This document shows, piece by piece, positions 43,429-53,336 of a stretch of 64,000 nucleotides of DNA. The stretch covers positions 2,108,001-2,172,000 of the forward strand of contig NZ_CP086239.1 of NCBI RefSeq assembly GCF_026650985.1, given 5' to 3'. Below the pieces are notes generated by a model. The model was not told the origin of the DNA and made no database searches. It saw nothing but the letters and a program-made list of their open reading frames with translations. Origin of the DNA: Clostridium estertheticum. Lineage in GTDB: Bacteria > Bacillota > Clostridia > Clostridiales > Clostridiaceae. Both the position numbers and the translations under genes were made by a program. The stretch's first letter is position 1. Every line of letters begins with the position of its first letter.

Positions 43429-45372
43429 TTATGAATTATTCCTAACAATATTTTTATATCCTACATATGTTGTATAGAAGTATCCTGCATAAATTACAAT
43501 AAATATTAAAGCTGCTACTAATGCTGAAGAATTAATATTTGTTTCTTGTAAGCTATTTATTGCATCGCTAGTTACCTTAATCCCAATCACTGAATGAATT
43601 AATGCAAGACTAACCGGAAGACTAAAATATATCAATGTTTGAACAAAAATTGTTTTATCTATCATTTTTCCGTTTGCACCAAGTCTCCTTAAAGATTTAT
43701 ATCTTTCTATACTATCACTAGCTTCTGATAATTGTTGAAGAGCGAGTACTGCCATGCTAGTTATTAAAAATACAATACCTAAATATATTATGGTAAATAT
43801 TAATACATTTGTTGTTACCATTTTTTCTGAATAAACCCCATCCTTTGAGATACCGAGTATATTACCACCTTTACCATAGTCCTCGCGTCTATTATATTTT
43901 TTATTATATATTTCTCTATTTTTATCTAAATAATTTACATTAAGTACTGAGTTACTAATTTTGTAACCTGATAAAAACTCATCATTTATTACTATTGTAA
44001 AAAAACTACTTACAAAATAAGCTGTTTGAAGATTTTCTTCTTTAGCTTTAGGGCTTTTTATTAGGTATTGTTTCCCTTTAATGTTAATTTTATTATTCTT
44101 TTTTATTTTTTCATTTATTGGTTTCATAAACTTATTAGTATTTGATAAAATTAAAACTTCATCCTTAGTTAAATTTACTTCTTTTTCATTCTTAAATTTT
44201 AAAATTTTATTATAATCAGATAGTTTAACAAAAATTACTTTGTCTGTTTTAAAATCTCCTGTTGTTAAAAACTCACTAGCGTTCATACCTATAAGATATT
44301 CATTATGAGTTACGAATTTTTCATTTTTACTTATTTTCAAATTAATTTTCTTTAGAACATCTTCTATATTGTAGTCTCCATCCTCCTTTGTTACTGATAT
44401 GCTGGCATCAAAGGGCGTTGCATTTTTAATTCCTGCATCCATAACTGTTTTAAAGCCTATTCCCATAGATAAACTTACTATTGTGAAGAATAACATTAAG
44501 CAAATTAAAGACATTGATATGAAGTTTGTATTAACTTTACTATTTATCTGTTTTACTACAAATATATTTAACCCTTTAAAATAAACCTTTTTATTTTTCT
44601 TTACTACATATAATATAAGTCCAGATAAGCTAAAGAAAAATAACACTGTACCTAATATTCCCAAAGCTATTGATATTAAGACCATAGGGTCTAGTACATT
44701 GAAACCTACTTTTAGTATTGATTTATATGCAAACCCAAGTGATATTACGCATAAAATAAATGCTATTAAATATATAATAGAATTTTTGAATTTAACATCT
44801 TGATTTTTTTTACCTGCTGTTAATAACTCGATTATTTTGTATTTAGATATAACAAATACATTAAATATCATAACAAGTAAAAACATTATTCCAAAGTATA
44901 ATACAGTTTTACCTATTGAACCTGTTGAAACTGTAAACTTATATTCATTAATCGGCACATCAAATAACTTTAATGCAAAGGTGGCTAATCCTTGTGATGC
45001 TCCAATTCCTAGTATAAGTCCACTAATTAAAGATATAACTCCAACTAGAAAAGTCTCCATTACTAATATTAAAGATATTTTTCTTTTCCCCATACCTAAA
45101 GTCATGTATATTCCTAATTCTTTTTTACGTTTTTTTATCAAGAAATTATTTGCATATAATATTAAACTACCTAATATTATAGATATAAATACTGACACAT
45201 AAGACATAACTTTCATTAATTTAGATACAGATTTCATTTGTATAAGTGCCTTTTGTGACCCAATTGAGTTGAAACTATAAAATATACAAACTGCTAAAGT
45301 TAGTGTTAAAAAATATATAGCATAGTCCTTAAAACCCTTCTTTACATTACCTACAGCTATTTTGGAATACAT
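43429..45372 (-). CDS. BceB-type ABC transporter permease (FtsX family)
   Basis: 647 residues from the ATG at 45372 (GGAGGTGATGATA is directly upstream; a start five codons earlier is inside that site). There are about ten membrane helices, with one large outside domain (~330-515, DASISVTKEDGDYN...KYNRREDYGKGG) between helices seven and eight, the layout of BceB permeases that detect and remove antimicrobial peptides. An FtsX-like region with LYANNFLIKKRKKELGIYMTLG is near the N-terminus. The gene overlaps the end of the ATPase gene. Confidence 0.88.
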   Translation of the reverse strand: MYSKIAVGNVKKGFKDYAIYFLTLTLAVCIFYSFNSIGSQKALIQMKSVSKLMKVMSYVSVFISIILGSLILYANNFLIKKRKKELGIYMTLGMGKRKISLILVMETFLVGVISLISGLILGIGASQGLATFALKLFDVPINEYKFTVSTGSIGKTVLYFGIMFLLVMIFNVFVISKYKIIELLTAGKKNQDVKFKNSIIYLIAFILCVISLGFAYKSILKVGFNVLDPMVLISIALGILGTVLFFFSLSGLILYVVKKNKKVYFKGLNIFVVKQINSKVNTNFISMSLICLMLFFTIVSLSMGIGFKTVMDAGIKNATPFDASISVTKEDGDYNIEDVLKKINLKISKNEKFVTHNEYLIGMNASEFLTTGDFKTDKVIFVKLSDYNKILKFKNEKEVNLTKDEVLILSNTNKFMKPINEKIKKNNKINIKGKQYLIKSPKAKEENLQTAYFVSSFFTIVINDEFLSGYKISNSVLNVNYLDKNREIYNKKYNRREDYGKGGNILGISKDGVYSEKMVTTNVLIFTIIYLGIVFLITSMAVLALQQLSEASDSIERYKSLRRLGANGKMIDKTIFVQTLIYFSLPVSLALIHSVIGIKVTSDAINSLQETNINSSALVAALIFIVIYAGYFYTTYVGYKNIVRNNS

Positions 45373-46126
45373 TATCATCACCTCCAAGTAGAGTTATAAC
45401 TTCTATAATTTTATTGAAGAATTCTTTTCTAGTATCCTTACCTCTTACTACCTCACTAAAGATTTTTCCATCTTTAATAAAAAGGATTCTATGAGCATAG
45501 CTTGCTGTAAAAGCATCATGGGTAACCATAAGTATCGTGGTCTTTAAATCCTTGTTTAGACTTTCTAATTTTTCAAGTAATAATCTAGCTGTTTTAGAAT
45601 CCAGAGCCCCTGTTGGTTCATCAGCAAGTACTAAGGATGGATCTGTTACTATTGCTCTTGCAGAAGCAACTCTTTGCTTTTGTCCACCTGACATTTGATA
45701 AGGATATTTATTTAGTTCTGGTTCAATGTCTAAATATTTTGCTACTGATTTTATTTTCCCATCTATTTCTGAACTTTTCTCACCTTTTATTGTTAATGCT
45801 AAAGCTATATTTTCATAAGAAGTAAGAGTATCTAGTAGGTTAAAATCTTGAAATATAAAACCTAACTCATTTTGTCTAAACTTATCTAATGCTTTTGATT
45901 TCACCCTAGTAATATCACTATTATTTATTATTATTTTCCCTGTAGTGACATTATCAATAGTTGATATACAATTAAGCAATGTCGTTTTACCACTTCCTGA
46001 AGGTCCCATTATCCCAACAAACTCACCCTCATCTACCTTAAAACTGATACTGTCTATGGCCTTTGTGACATTATCTTTATTTCCATAATACTTTTCAATT
46101 TTTTCTACACTTAATATATTTTTCAT
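45347..46126 (-). CDS. BceA-type ABC transporter ATPase
   Basis: 259 residues of the MacB/LolD-like ATPase class: Walker A GIMGPSGSGKTTLLN (~38-52), Q-loop FIFQDFNLL, signature MSGGQKQR (~145), Walker B SLVLADEPTGALDS and H-loop MVTHD. It overlaps the permease start by 26 nt, and the four-gene group is in the order ATPase, permease, regulator, kinase. Confidence 0.9.
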   Translation of the reverse strand: MKNILSVEKIEKYYGNKDNVTKAIDSISFKVDEGEFVGIMGPSGSGKTTLLNCISTIDNVTTGKIIINNSDITRVKSKALDKFRQNELGFIFQDFNLLDTLTSYENIALALTIKGEKSSEIDGKIKSVAKYLDIEPELNKYPYQMSGGQKQRVASARAIVTDPSLVLADEPTGALDSKTARLLLEKLESLNKDLKTTILMVTHDAFTASYAHRILFIKDGKIFSEVVRGKDTRKEFFNKIIEVITLLGGDDNVFQNSCR

Positions 46127-46278
46127 TTATAATTCCCCCTTTTTTTCTTTATTTTAACCCCATCCGATATACTTATTATATACAATAATATTTGCAGCAA
46201 CCACCGAAGTATATTTCATTAACATTACATTTTTGTTATATTAACATAAGTTTGATTATTTCAATGATAAAAAGTCGC

Positions 46279-46314
46279 AAAAAAATTTCCTCGGACATTT
46301 TAAGTCTGAGGAAA
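46279..46314 (-). terminator. Terminator of the 1,3-propanediol operon
   Basis: On the minus strand TTTCCTCAGAC pairs with GTCCGAGGAAA (one mismatch), followed by T7. It is a strong intrinsic terminator between the dhaB2 end and the Bce operon start. Confidence 0.85.
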
Positions 46315-46330
46315 CATAAAACACATTATA

Positions 46331-46387
46331 GAAGAATAACACTTGCAAGTAGTCTAAGCTTAAGACGTTGAACAAGTGTTATTCTTC
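46331..46387. repeat. 15-bp perfect inverted repeat with a palindromic loop
   Basis: GAAGAATAACACTTG (46331-46345) and CAAGTGTTATTCTTC (46373-46387) are perfectly paired. The 27-nt loop itself contains ACTTGCAAGT overlap and GTCTAAGCTTAAGAC. It lies between the dhaB2 stop and the T-run terminator. Confidence 0.7.
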
Positions 46388-46439
46388 GGTAGAAAACATG
46401 AAAAAAGTAACTAATGTAATCAAATTTCTTTATTCTTCT

Positions 46440-47369
46440 TTAGCCTCCAATAGTACATTCTAATCCATATTCCTCTACTATTTTTTTGAAATTATTCATA
46501 GTATCCTCATCTGGTGTTTTAATTTCCTGTCCCATTGTATAATCTAGCCCTAAGTTCTCATACTTATTTGCACCAAGCTTGTGGTATGGTAATAAATCTA
46601 AGCGCTGTACTCCATTTAAACTTTTTGCAAACTTAGCTATATCAGATATACTATTTTTATCGCAATTAAATTTTGGAATAACAGGTACTCTTATAATAAG
46701 CTCTGTGCCTATGGTAGATATTTTTTTAGCATTTTTAACTATAACCTCATTACTTACATGAACATACTTTTTATGTTTTTCATCATCTAAGTGTTTTATA
46801 TCTAAAAGTACTAAATCAACCAAAGGAATTAACTTGTCTATTGTATCTTCACTAGCATAGCCTGTAGTTTCTATTGCAGTATGCCATCCCAATGCCTTGC
46901 AAGCTTTTAAAAGTTCAATTGCAAATTCTGGTTGCATAAGTAATTCTCCTCCAGATAATGTAACTCCACCTCCGGAGCGTCTGAACTGGATAGTTTCTTT
47001 TTTTAGTTCAGTCATTACCTTCTCAACAGTAGTTTCTTCTCCTGATTTTACAAGACCTCCTGGATAACAATTTTCAGCGCAAACTCCACAACTAGTACAT
47101 TTCGCTCTATCTATTCTTCCAGTCCTTAGCATATTAATTGCACCTTCTGGGCAATTTCTTTCACATTTTTTACACCCAGTACAATTTTTTTCATTAAACA
47201 TAATTTCAACTACTGGATCTTGTGATTCGGGATTACTACACCAATCACATTTTAAAGGACATCCTTTTAAAAACACTATTGTCCTAATTCCAGGTCCATC
47301 ATGTATAGAAAAGCGTTGCATATTAAAAATTATGCCTTTTTGCTCATAGTTAATTCCTTTTGTAAGCAT
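46440..47369 (-). CDS. dhaB2: Glycerol dehydratase activase (radical SAM)
   Basis: 309 residues. The radical SAM motif CPLKCDWC lies near 36, followed by two [4Fe-4S] ferredoxin-like clusters (CTGCKKCERNCPEG and CTSCGVCAENCYPGG), then GGVTLSGGELL and IETTGYA. This enzyme makes the glycyl radical on DhaB1. It lies 16 nt after dhaB1 and has the complete C-terminal tail (LPYHKLGANKYENLGLDYTM...ECTIGG), against which the truncated paralogue at 28273 can be judged. Confidence 0.88.
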   Translation of the reverse strand: MLTKGINYEQKGIIFNMQRFSIHDGPGIRTIVFLKGCPLKCDWCSNPESQDPVVEIMFNEKNCTGCKKCERNCPEGAINMLRTGRIDRAKCTSCGVCAENCYPGGLVKSGEETTVEKVMTELKKETIQFRRSGGGVTLSGGELLMQPEFAIELLKACKALGWHTAIETTGYASEDTIDKLIPLVDLVLLDIKHLDDEKHKKYVHVSNEVIVKNAKKISTIGTELIIRVPVIPKFNCDKNSISDIAKFAKSLNGVQRLDLLPYHKLGANKYENLGLDYTMGQEIKTPDEDTMNNFKKIVEEYGLECTIGG

Positions 47370-47385
47370 TTGCTTTTCCTCCTTT

Positions 47386-49791
47386 TTAGAAAGTTTGTTC
47401 AGTTCTCTTTATAATATCATCTTGAATTGCTTTATCTAATGTTATAAATTGAGCACTATAACCGGCAACACGTACTACTAAATCTCTATATTTACTTGGG
47501 TCCTTTTGTGCTTCAACAAGAGTTTCCTTATCGATTATATTGAATTGTACATGCATACCTTTTTGATCAAAAAAGCTCCTAACAAGTGACGCTAAATTTC
47601 TAAGCCCACCACTTCCCTGAATTGAACCTGGATGAAACTTTTGATTTAACAAAGTGCCATTAGATGCAATAAAATGATCTAATTTTGCTACTGAATTTAT
47701 AGCAGCAGTTGGTCCATTACTATCAGCGCCTCTAACTGGAGATACACCATCAGCTAATGCTTCATGTGCTTTTCTACCGTCTGGAGTTGCTCCAATAAGA
47801 TCACCAAATAGGATGTTAATTGCTGCCGGGTATAATCCTGCATGGAAATTGCCACCTCTTGGATTTTTATGTTTTGCAACTTCTTTGCAGTAAATATATG
47901 CTCCTTGCCTTGCTAGTTCATCAACTTCGTCAATATCATTACCAAACTTAGGTGCTCTATGAATTAACATTTGTCTTAAATCCTCAAAATTTTCCTTTAA
48001 AGTTGGATCTTCTTCACCAAAGTTAGTATCTAGAGCTTCTTTCAAGTCTTTTAAAGTTACCTTTTTAGTATCAAATACAAGCTTTTTAATGGCTGCAAAA
48101 GAATCTCCTACATTTGCAACACCAACACCTTGTGGCCCTGTAAAGTTATAATGTGCTCCACCTTCTTGAAGTGATTTTCCAATTGTTATACAATCATCAA
48201 CCATACAAGATAGGAATGGTAATGGTGCTCTTTCTGCATGAGCAAGATCAATAGAATTGTCTGCCACTGATAATTGATAAACAAAGTATTCCATTTGTTT
48301 TGAGTAAGCTTCAACAACTTCTTCAATAGATTTGAACTTTGTAAATTCTCCAGTCTTAGGTCCTATTTGTTTTCCATTACTCATACCATTATTTATAGTG
48401 ACTTCTAATAGTCTTGCTAGATTAAAGAAACCTGAATCATGCCATCCTTCTGTTTTTCCTGGTTTTTGAGGTTCAACGCAACCAATAATTCCATATTCTC
48501 TAGCATCTTCAATTGTTAGCCCATTATTAACTAATGCTGTAATGATAACTTCATCATTATAAAATGCTGGCATACCAAGGCCTAATCTGCTTAACTCACA
48601 ACATCTTAATAAGAATTCATCTGGACTTTTGTTCCATATTCTTACCGAAAACGATGGTGCTGCTAATCTTACATGAGCTGTAGCATCTATGCACATATAT
48701 GATAGATCATTTGTAGAATCTTTGCCTTCTCTAGTTTGTCCACCTACACATAGGTTTTGAAACATTGGGTATCCACCAAATGCTCTTGTTGATACTTCAT
48801 CACGAACTTTGTTAATGTCATTTAATTTAACCCATACACAATCAATAAGTTCTTGAATTTTATCTATGTCAAACTTTCCTGAATTTAATTCTATTTCATA
48901 ATATGGATACATATATTGATCAAATCTTGTTGGAGATATAGAATGTCCATTTGATTCTATGTTTATAACTGCATGCACAAACCAAAACGATTGACAAGCT
49001 TCATAAAAATTAGTTGCACCATTTTCAGGTACTGTTTCACAGTTTTTAGCTATTTGTAATAATTCTTTAGCGCGAACAGCATTAGATTCTTTTGAAGCCA
49101 TTTCTCTGGCAAGCTTTGCATATCTATGTGCATAATTTATCACTGCTTTGCAAGAACCTATGATAGATTCCCAAAATAGTTTTTGCTTAATATACTGTGG
49201 ATTTTCTTTATCAGCATTCTTAATTGCACAATTAACTTCCTCAATGATCCCCTTATATCCTTTAGCCAAAACCTTGGCATAATCTACAGATACATGTCCT
49301 ACTCCATTAAGATAATAGTTTGCAACTGTAAATACATTTTCATTCATTGCCTCAATAGTTTCTGGATACATATATGAAGTAGCAAGTTCATTAGTAGTTT
49401 TGCCTTCCCAATAATCAAATACTTCTGTAAGTTGTTTTTTTGCCTTTTCAGTAATTTGGAATGAATCACCTTTTCTCTTTCCTATGGTTTCAAATTCATC
49501 TTTAATCCACTTATTTGAGAATTCAGGAAAAATTTGAGCTGATCTTGCCTCCTTGGTCAAACTTCCAACTATTAGCTCTTCCTCTCTTATAATAATAGGA
49601 ATTTCGTTTAATATCTTTTCAAGTGCTTTAGCCCTACGCACTACTATAGATTTTCCTTCTGTTTCTTTAAATGATTCTGTTATTAATAACGCTCTATCCA
49701 CTTCAATACAAGGAACCGCTGATAGTATTTGTTCCTTTAATGCCTCTACCCTCTTTGTTGGTTTACTAAATCCATCTTGCAAAACATACAT
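47386..49791 (-). CDS. dhaB1: B12-independent glycerol dehydratase (glycyl radical enzyme)
   Basis: 801 residues. The active-site GIIGCVEPQKPGKTEGWHDSGFF near 437 and glycyl radical loop RVAGYSAQF near 776 match Clostridium butyricum DhaB1, as do FPEFSNKW, GHISPTRFDQYMYPYYE and LAHAERAPLPF (the last four wordings recalled, not searched). It dehydrates glycerol to 3-hydroxypropionaldehyde in the cytoplasm without cobalamin. Diol dehydration cannot be excluded. It is second in the operon after dhaT and directly before its activase. The start ATG follows AAGAGAGGAAGTTTTAAT. Confidence 0.88.
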   Translation of the reverse strand: MYVLQDGFSKPTKRVEALKEQILSAVPCIEVDRALLITESFKETEGKSIVVRRAKALEKILNEIPIIIREEELIVGSLTKEARSAQIFPEFSNKWIKDEFETIGKRKGDSFQITEKAKKQLTEVFDYWEGKTTNELATSYMYPETIEAMNENVFTVANYYLNGVGHVSVDYAKVLAKGYKGIIEEVNCAIKNADKENPQYIKQKLFWESIIGSCKAVINYAHRYAKLAREMASKESNAVRAKELLQIAKNCETVPENGATNFYEACQSFWFVHAVINIESNGHSISPTRFDQYMYPYYEIELNSGKFDIDKIQELIDCVWVKLNDINKVRDEVSTRAFGGYPMFQNLCVGGQTREGKDSTNDLSYMCIDATAHVRLAAPSFSVRIWNKSPDEFLLRCCELSRLGLGMPAFYNDEVIITALVNNGLTIEDAREYGIIGCVEPQKPGKTEGWHDSGFFNLARLLEVTINNGMSNGKQIGPKTGEFTKFKSIEEVVEAYSKQMEYFVYQLSVADNSIDLAHAERAPLPFLSCMVDDCITIGKSLQEGGAHYNFTGPQGVGVANVGDSFAAIKKLVFDTKKVTLKDLKEALDTNFGEEDPTLKENFEDLRQMLIHRAPKFGNDIDEVDELARQGAYIYCKEVAKHKNPRGGNFHAGLYPAAINILFGDLIGATPDGRKAHEALADGVSPVRGADSNGPTAAINSVAKLDHFIASNGTLLNQKFHPGSIQGSGGLRNLASLVRSFFDQKGMHVQFNIIDKETLVEAQKDPSKYRDLVVRVAGYSAQFITLDKAIQDDIIKRTEQTF

Positions 49792-50011
49792 ATTAAAACT
49801 TCCTCTCTTAAAATATATTATTAATTGGTGTGTTATTCATTAAAATCCATATTTTATTCTATATTCTTAAATTAAACATTTGTTAAATTTATAACTATCA
49901 AAGATATTCGAAATTTATAATATATCCTCAACAATTGCATCGAGGACATATTATTACTGTTTTAACTTACATTATTAATTTCTATTAATTATCTTCTGCG
50001 AAGCTGCAAGA

Positions 50012-51169
50012 TTAAAATGCTGATTTAAATAATTCTGCAATATCTCTTTTATTTCCTTTTCTTGGATTACTAAAGGCATTACCATCTTTTAATGCCCAGT
50101 CAGCCATATATTCGATGTCTTCTTCTTTAGCTCCTTGTGATCTTAAGTTAGCTGGAATTCCAACATCCTTTGCAAGTCTAAACATAGCATCAATAGATTT
50201 CTGCGCTGCATCCAATACTGAAAGTCCTTGTATGTTTTCACCCATGAATTCTGCTATATCAGCAAATTTCTGTGGATTTGAAATAACGTTCCATTTCTCA
50301 ACGAAGGGAAGTAATATAGCATTAGCAACTCCATGAGGCATATCATAAAGTCCACCTAATTGATGAGCCATTGCATGTACATAACCTAAGTTAGCATTAT
50401 TAAATGCCATACCAGCAAGAAGTGAAGCATAACACATATTTTCTCTAGCTACTAAGTTCTCACCTAGTGCATAAGCTTGTCTTAAATTGTTTGATATCAA
50501 TTTAATAGCTTGGATAGCTGATGCATCTGTAACAGGATTAGCATCCTTTGAAACATATGCTTCTATAGCATGAGTCAACGCATCCATGCCGGTTGCAGCT
50601 GTAAGTCCTGCAGGCATTCCAACCATTGTTAATGGATCATTAATTGAAACTGATGGTAAGTTTCTCCAACTAACTATAACAAATTTAATATTAGTTTTAG
50701 TGTTTGTTATAACACAGTGACGAGTAACTTCACTACCTGTTCCAGCTGTGGTATTAACAGCAATAATTGGCGGAAGAGGACTTGCAAGAGTCTCTATGCC
50801 TGCATAGTCAAACAGTTCTCCTGGATGGGTTGCTAGTATCCCGATACCTTTACCACAGTCATGTGAGCTTCCACCACCAACCGTAATTATCATGTCACAT
50901 TTTTCATCTTTGAATATTTTTGCACCTTCAATCGCGTTTCTATCTTTAGGATTCGGCTCAACATTATCATAGTATACAAAGCTAATTCCTTTATCCTTTA
51001 ATGAAGCTTCAACTTGTTCTACTGCTCCGCCCGGAAGACTTTTAAGAAATTTATCAGTTACTATTAACGCTTTCTTTCCACCTAAAATTTCAGCTCTTTC
51101 GCCTACTACTTTTACAGCTCCTGCTCCCATAAAGTTAACCGCTGGTGCTAAATAATCATACATTCTCAT
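50012..51169 (-). CDS. dhaT: 1,3-propanediol dehydrogenase (iron-dependent alcohol dehydrogenase)
   Basis: 385 residues of the Fe-ADH family. The NAD-binding GGGSSHDCGKGIG lies near 97, TTAGTGSEVTRH near 138, and the metal ligands in TGMDALTHAIEAY (D, H) and HAMAHQLGGLYDMPHG (H, H). DhaT reduces 3-hydroxypropionaldehyde to 1,3-propanediol and re-oxidises NADH. The ATG at 51169 follows AAGGAGGAATAATTA. A hairpin (TCCTC...GAGGA, 49918-49953) lies between its end and dhaB1 and may tune the amounts of the two products. Confidence 0.9.
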   Translation of the reverse strand: MRMYDYLAPAVNFMGAGAVKVVGERAEILGGKKALIVTDKFLKSLPGGAVEQVEASLKDKGISFVYYDNVEPNPKDRNAIEGAKIFKDEKCDMIITVGGGSSHDCGKGIGILATHPGELFDYAGIETLASPLPPIIAVNTTAGTGSEVTRHCVITNTKTNIKFVIVSWRNLPSVSINDPLTMVGMPAGLTAATGMDALTHAIEAYVSKDANPVTDASAIQAIKLISNNLRQAYALGENLVARENMCYASLLAGMAFNNANLGYVHAMAHQLGGLYDMPHGVANAILLPFVEKWNVISNPQKFADIAEFMGENIQGLSVLDAAQKSIDAMFRLAKDVGIPANLRSQGAKEEDIEYMADWALKDGNAFSNPRKGNKRDIAELFKSAF

Positions 51170-51418
51170 TAATTATTCCTCCTTGATTTTCTTAAACATT
51201 ATATTTTATTGAATTGTTACCTTAATATATTTTTAAGGCGATATTAGCATTTGCTCATTATCAATCCATTTGTTATTAATTTAACTTACTAACTATCTAC
51301 CTAAAGTATAAGCCTGTCTAATTGAAATTTCATTGAAGTAAATCGCATTCTTGTAGAAAAACCTTGCTTACTTAATGTAAATTCACACAGTAATTTCTTG
51401 CACTTTGTGTTTAAATAT
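51170..51418. promoter_or_regulatory. Upstream region of the dhaT-dhaB operon
   Basis: About 250 nt between the PocR-type gene's terminator and dhaT. It should hold the promoter and PocR/AraC-type sites. No repeat clear enough to name as an operator was seen. Confidence 0.4.
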
Positions 51419-51453
51419 AAAAAAATAGCACTAGTTTTACCTAAGTGCTATTT
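51419..51453 (-). terminator. Terminator overlapping the end of the PocR-type regulator gene
   Basis: AAATAGCACTTAG pairs with CTAGTGCTATTT on the minus strand, followed by a T-run. The stop codon of the gene is inside the first arm. Confidence 0.85.
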
Positions 51454-52497
51454 CCCTATATTATATTCATTTCTATAAACTGCTGGGGTTACCCCCTCAA
51501 TTCTTTTAAATACTTTTATAAAATAACCACAATCCTCAAAACCTAAATCCAAAGCCAAATTGATTATTGGAATATCAGAGGCCTCAAGCAATTCTTTAGC
51601 TTTTTTAATCCTCACTTTATTTATATAATTCGAGAAATTATCACCAATATTCTTTTTAAAAAGCTTACTAAAATAGCTAGGACTAACGTTACACATGGAT
51701 GCCATTTCATCAATGCTAATTGCGCAACTATAACTCACTTGTATATAGTCTAATGCTGGCTTTAAAATAGCATTACATTTATTCTCACGTATTACAACGT
51801 TTCCATTTTTACTAACATTTGAATTAACATTATTCTTTTGTTTAACATTTTCCTTTGTATCTTCTTCCACTGTTTCCTCTTTGTTAGTATCTTTTAATTC
51901 TAGATTTGCAACCTTAAAGGAATCTACCGTTAGAATTTTATCATTAAGTTTATTTGAATTTATTTTTAATAAGGCTTCTTCTACAATATAATTACTAATA
52001 TGCAAAATCATATTAGCAACGGATTTAACCCTGTCCAAAGTCATAATAGGTAACTTGTCATATAAAATTTTTAGCTCAGTTTCTTTTTCTAATTCCATCT
52101 TAAAACACTTATTATTAACTATTTGTTCTAAATCTTCCTTTTGTTTATCTTTAACAATAACTTGTCCTGCCATTACAGCTCCAAAGTATTGTCCATCTAC
52201 TATAATAGGGATTGCAAAATCTAAAATACCTACATGACATATATATATATATGGTTCTTGTAATCTAGCAGCCTCGAGTCCACCTCTAGAATCACATTTT
52301 TCACAAAGCTCACTTAAGTCTAAACGTGATCTTATAAATTTACAAAATTCGCTACACTTACTATGTGTAGTAACCCTCTTGCCTTTATAATCAACCGTAA
52401 CCATAGCAATCTCTGTTACCTCCGCTATATTATCCTGAATTTTTTGAAAATTATCCACATTAATAATATTATATAAATGCAACAAACCATTCTGCAA
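51448..52497 (-). CDS. PocR-domain AraC-family regulator of the propanediol operon
   Basis: The N-terminal PocR ligand domain (~5-170) has the cysteine pattern CSEFCKFIRSR...CEKCDSRGG and CHVGILDFAIPIIVDGQYFG. A low-complexity linker leads to two AraC helix-turn-helix units (SIDEMASMCNVSPSYFSKLFK and NLALDLGFEDCGYFIKVFKR). PocR-type domains bind short diols such as 1,3-propanediol or glycerol-related compounds. An ATG at 52515 gives 355 aa, but the GGAGG ribosome site lies downstream of it and 7 nt before a TTG at 52497, and a TATAAT-like box lies only ~12 nt upstream of the ATG. I therefore prefer TTG (349 aa). Confidence 0.85.
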   Translation of the reverse strand: MQNGLLHLYNIINVDNFQKIQDNIAEVTEIAMVTVDYKGKRVTTHSKCSEFCKFIRSRLDLSELCEKCDSRGGLEAARLQEPYIYICHVGILDFAIPIIVDGQYFGAVMAGQVIVKDKQKEDLEQIVNNKCFKMELEKETELKILYDKLPIMTLDRVKSVANMILHISNYIVEEALLKINSNKLNDKILTVDSFKVANLELKDTNKEETVEEDTKENVKQKNNVNSNVSKNGNVVIRENKCNAILKPALDYIQVSYSCAISIDEMASMCNVSPSYFSKLFKKNIGDNFSNYINKVRIKKAKELLEASDIPIINLALDLGFEDCGYFIKVFKRIEGVTPAVYRNEYNIGK

Positions 52498-52515
52498 AAT
52501 ACTTCCTCCATTCAT

Positions 52516-52893
52516 CTATAAAGGTATTATAATTAAATCATCACCTGAGGTGATTTTTTTCATGACTACTTTCTATATAAGTAATATTAACATCAAAGAC
52601 AAAAAAATAGAAGCTAATTAATTTTGGATTTTGCGAACCAAGTTATAGATATAAAATAACCTATTATAGGGTAAACTCCATATCCCTTCCTTTCAAAAAT
52701 AGAATTGAACAATATATACAATATCACTAAGCTATTCTATTGGCTATATATTAATTATTTCCATCCAAAGAGTAAGCATTTAAAGCCTGATGCTATATTT
52801 TCCTTATAAATCAGGATAATTAAGCAACTATTTTATTTCGTACTCGTAATGTACTGTGACGTTGTAAAAAAATTGAGGGGGAATAGTTTATTT
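52516..52893. other. Regulator upstream region and repeat shared with 58992
   Basis: Holds a 15-nt palindrome (ATCACCT-G-AGGTGAT, about 52542-52556) near the regulator's promoter, and a ~65-nt stretch (52687-52750) almost identical to the upstream region of the lipoprotein gene at 58342. No gene. Confidence 0.5.
52542..52556. promoter_or_regulatory. Palindrome upstream of the PocR-type gene
   Basis: ATCACCT and AGGTGAT around a single G, about 45 nt upstream of the TTG start and at the -35 side. It suits autoregulation by a dimer, but this is inference from position. Confidence 0.4.
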
Positions 52894-53307
52894 ATGAAAA
52901 GATTAATATTAATTTTATTAACATCTATTCTAATATTTTCTGGTTGTGCAAACACTAAATCAGTTTCAGTAGATAATACTAAAGGAATAATTAATATAAA
53001 TGATGTTGATAACTTAAAAATAGTAACATTGCCAAGCCCACCGAAGGAAAAAACAATAACTAAAAAAGAAGATATTAAAAAAGTAATAAATCTCATAAAT
53101 TCAATAAAAAAAGAACATATAAAACAAAATGATTATAAAGGTTGGGTTATATTGATTAAAACAGACGGTAAAGAAAAACATTCAATATGTTTTTCTGGTG
53201 GAAGAGTTGAAATTGACAACTTGTGGTATATTATTAATAATAATGATATAGATAAGATTAAAAATCTATATAATAAATTAAATTATAAAGAAGAGAAGTA
53301 TCTATAA
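52894..53307 (+). CDS. Small lipoprotein
   Basis: 137 residues from the ATG at 52894 (TGAGGGGGAATAG is 8-10 nt upstream). The signal peptide MKRLILILLTSILIFSGCAN has a lipobox with Cys at 18. The mature part is basic and hydrophilic, with TITKKEDIKKVINLINSIKK and a C-terminal GGRVEIDNLWYIINNNDI. It resembles other small extracytoplasmic Clostridium lipoproteins of unknown role. It is followed after 29 nt by a 55-aa membrane protein, probably in one transcript. Confidence 0.75.
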   Translation: MKRLILILLTSILIFSGCANTKSVSVDNTKGIININDVDNLKIVTLPSPPKEKTITKKEDIKKVINLINSIKKEHIKQNDYKGWVILIKTDGKEKHSICFSGGRVEIDNLWYIINNNDIDKIKNLYNKLNYKEEKYL

Positions 53308-53336
53308 TCTAATTATCATATAAAAGGGGGGAGAGC

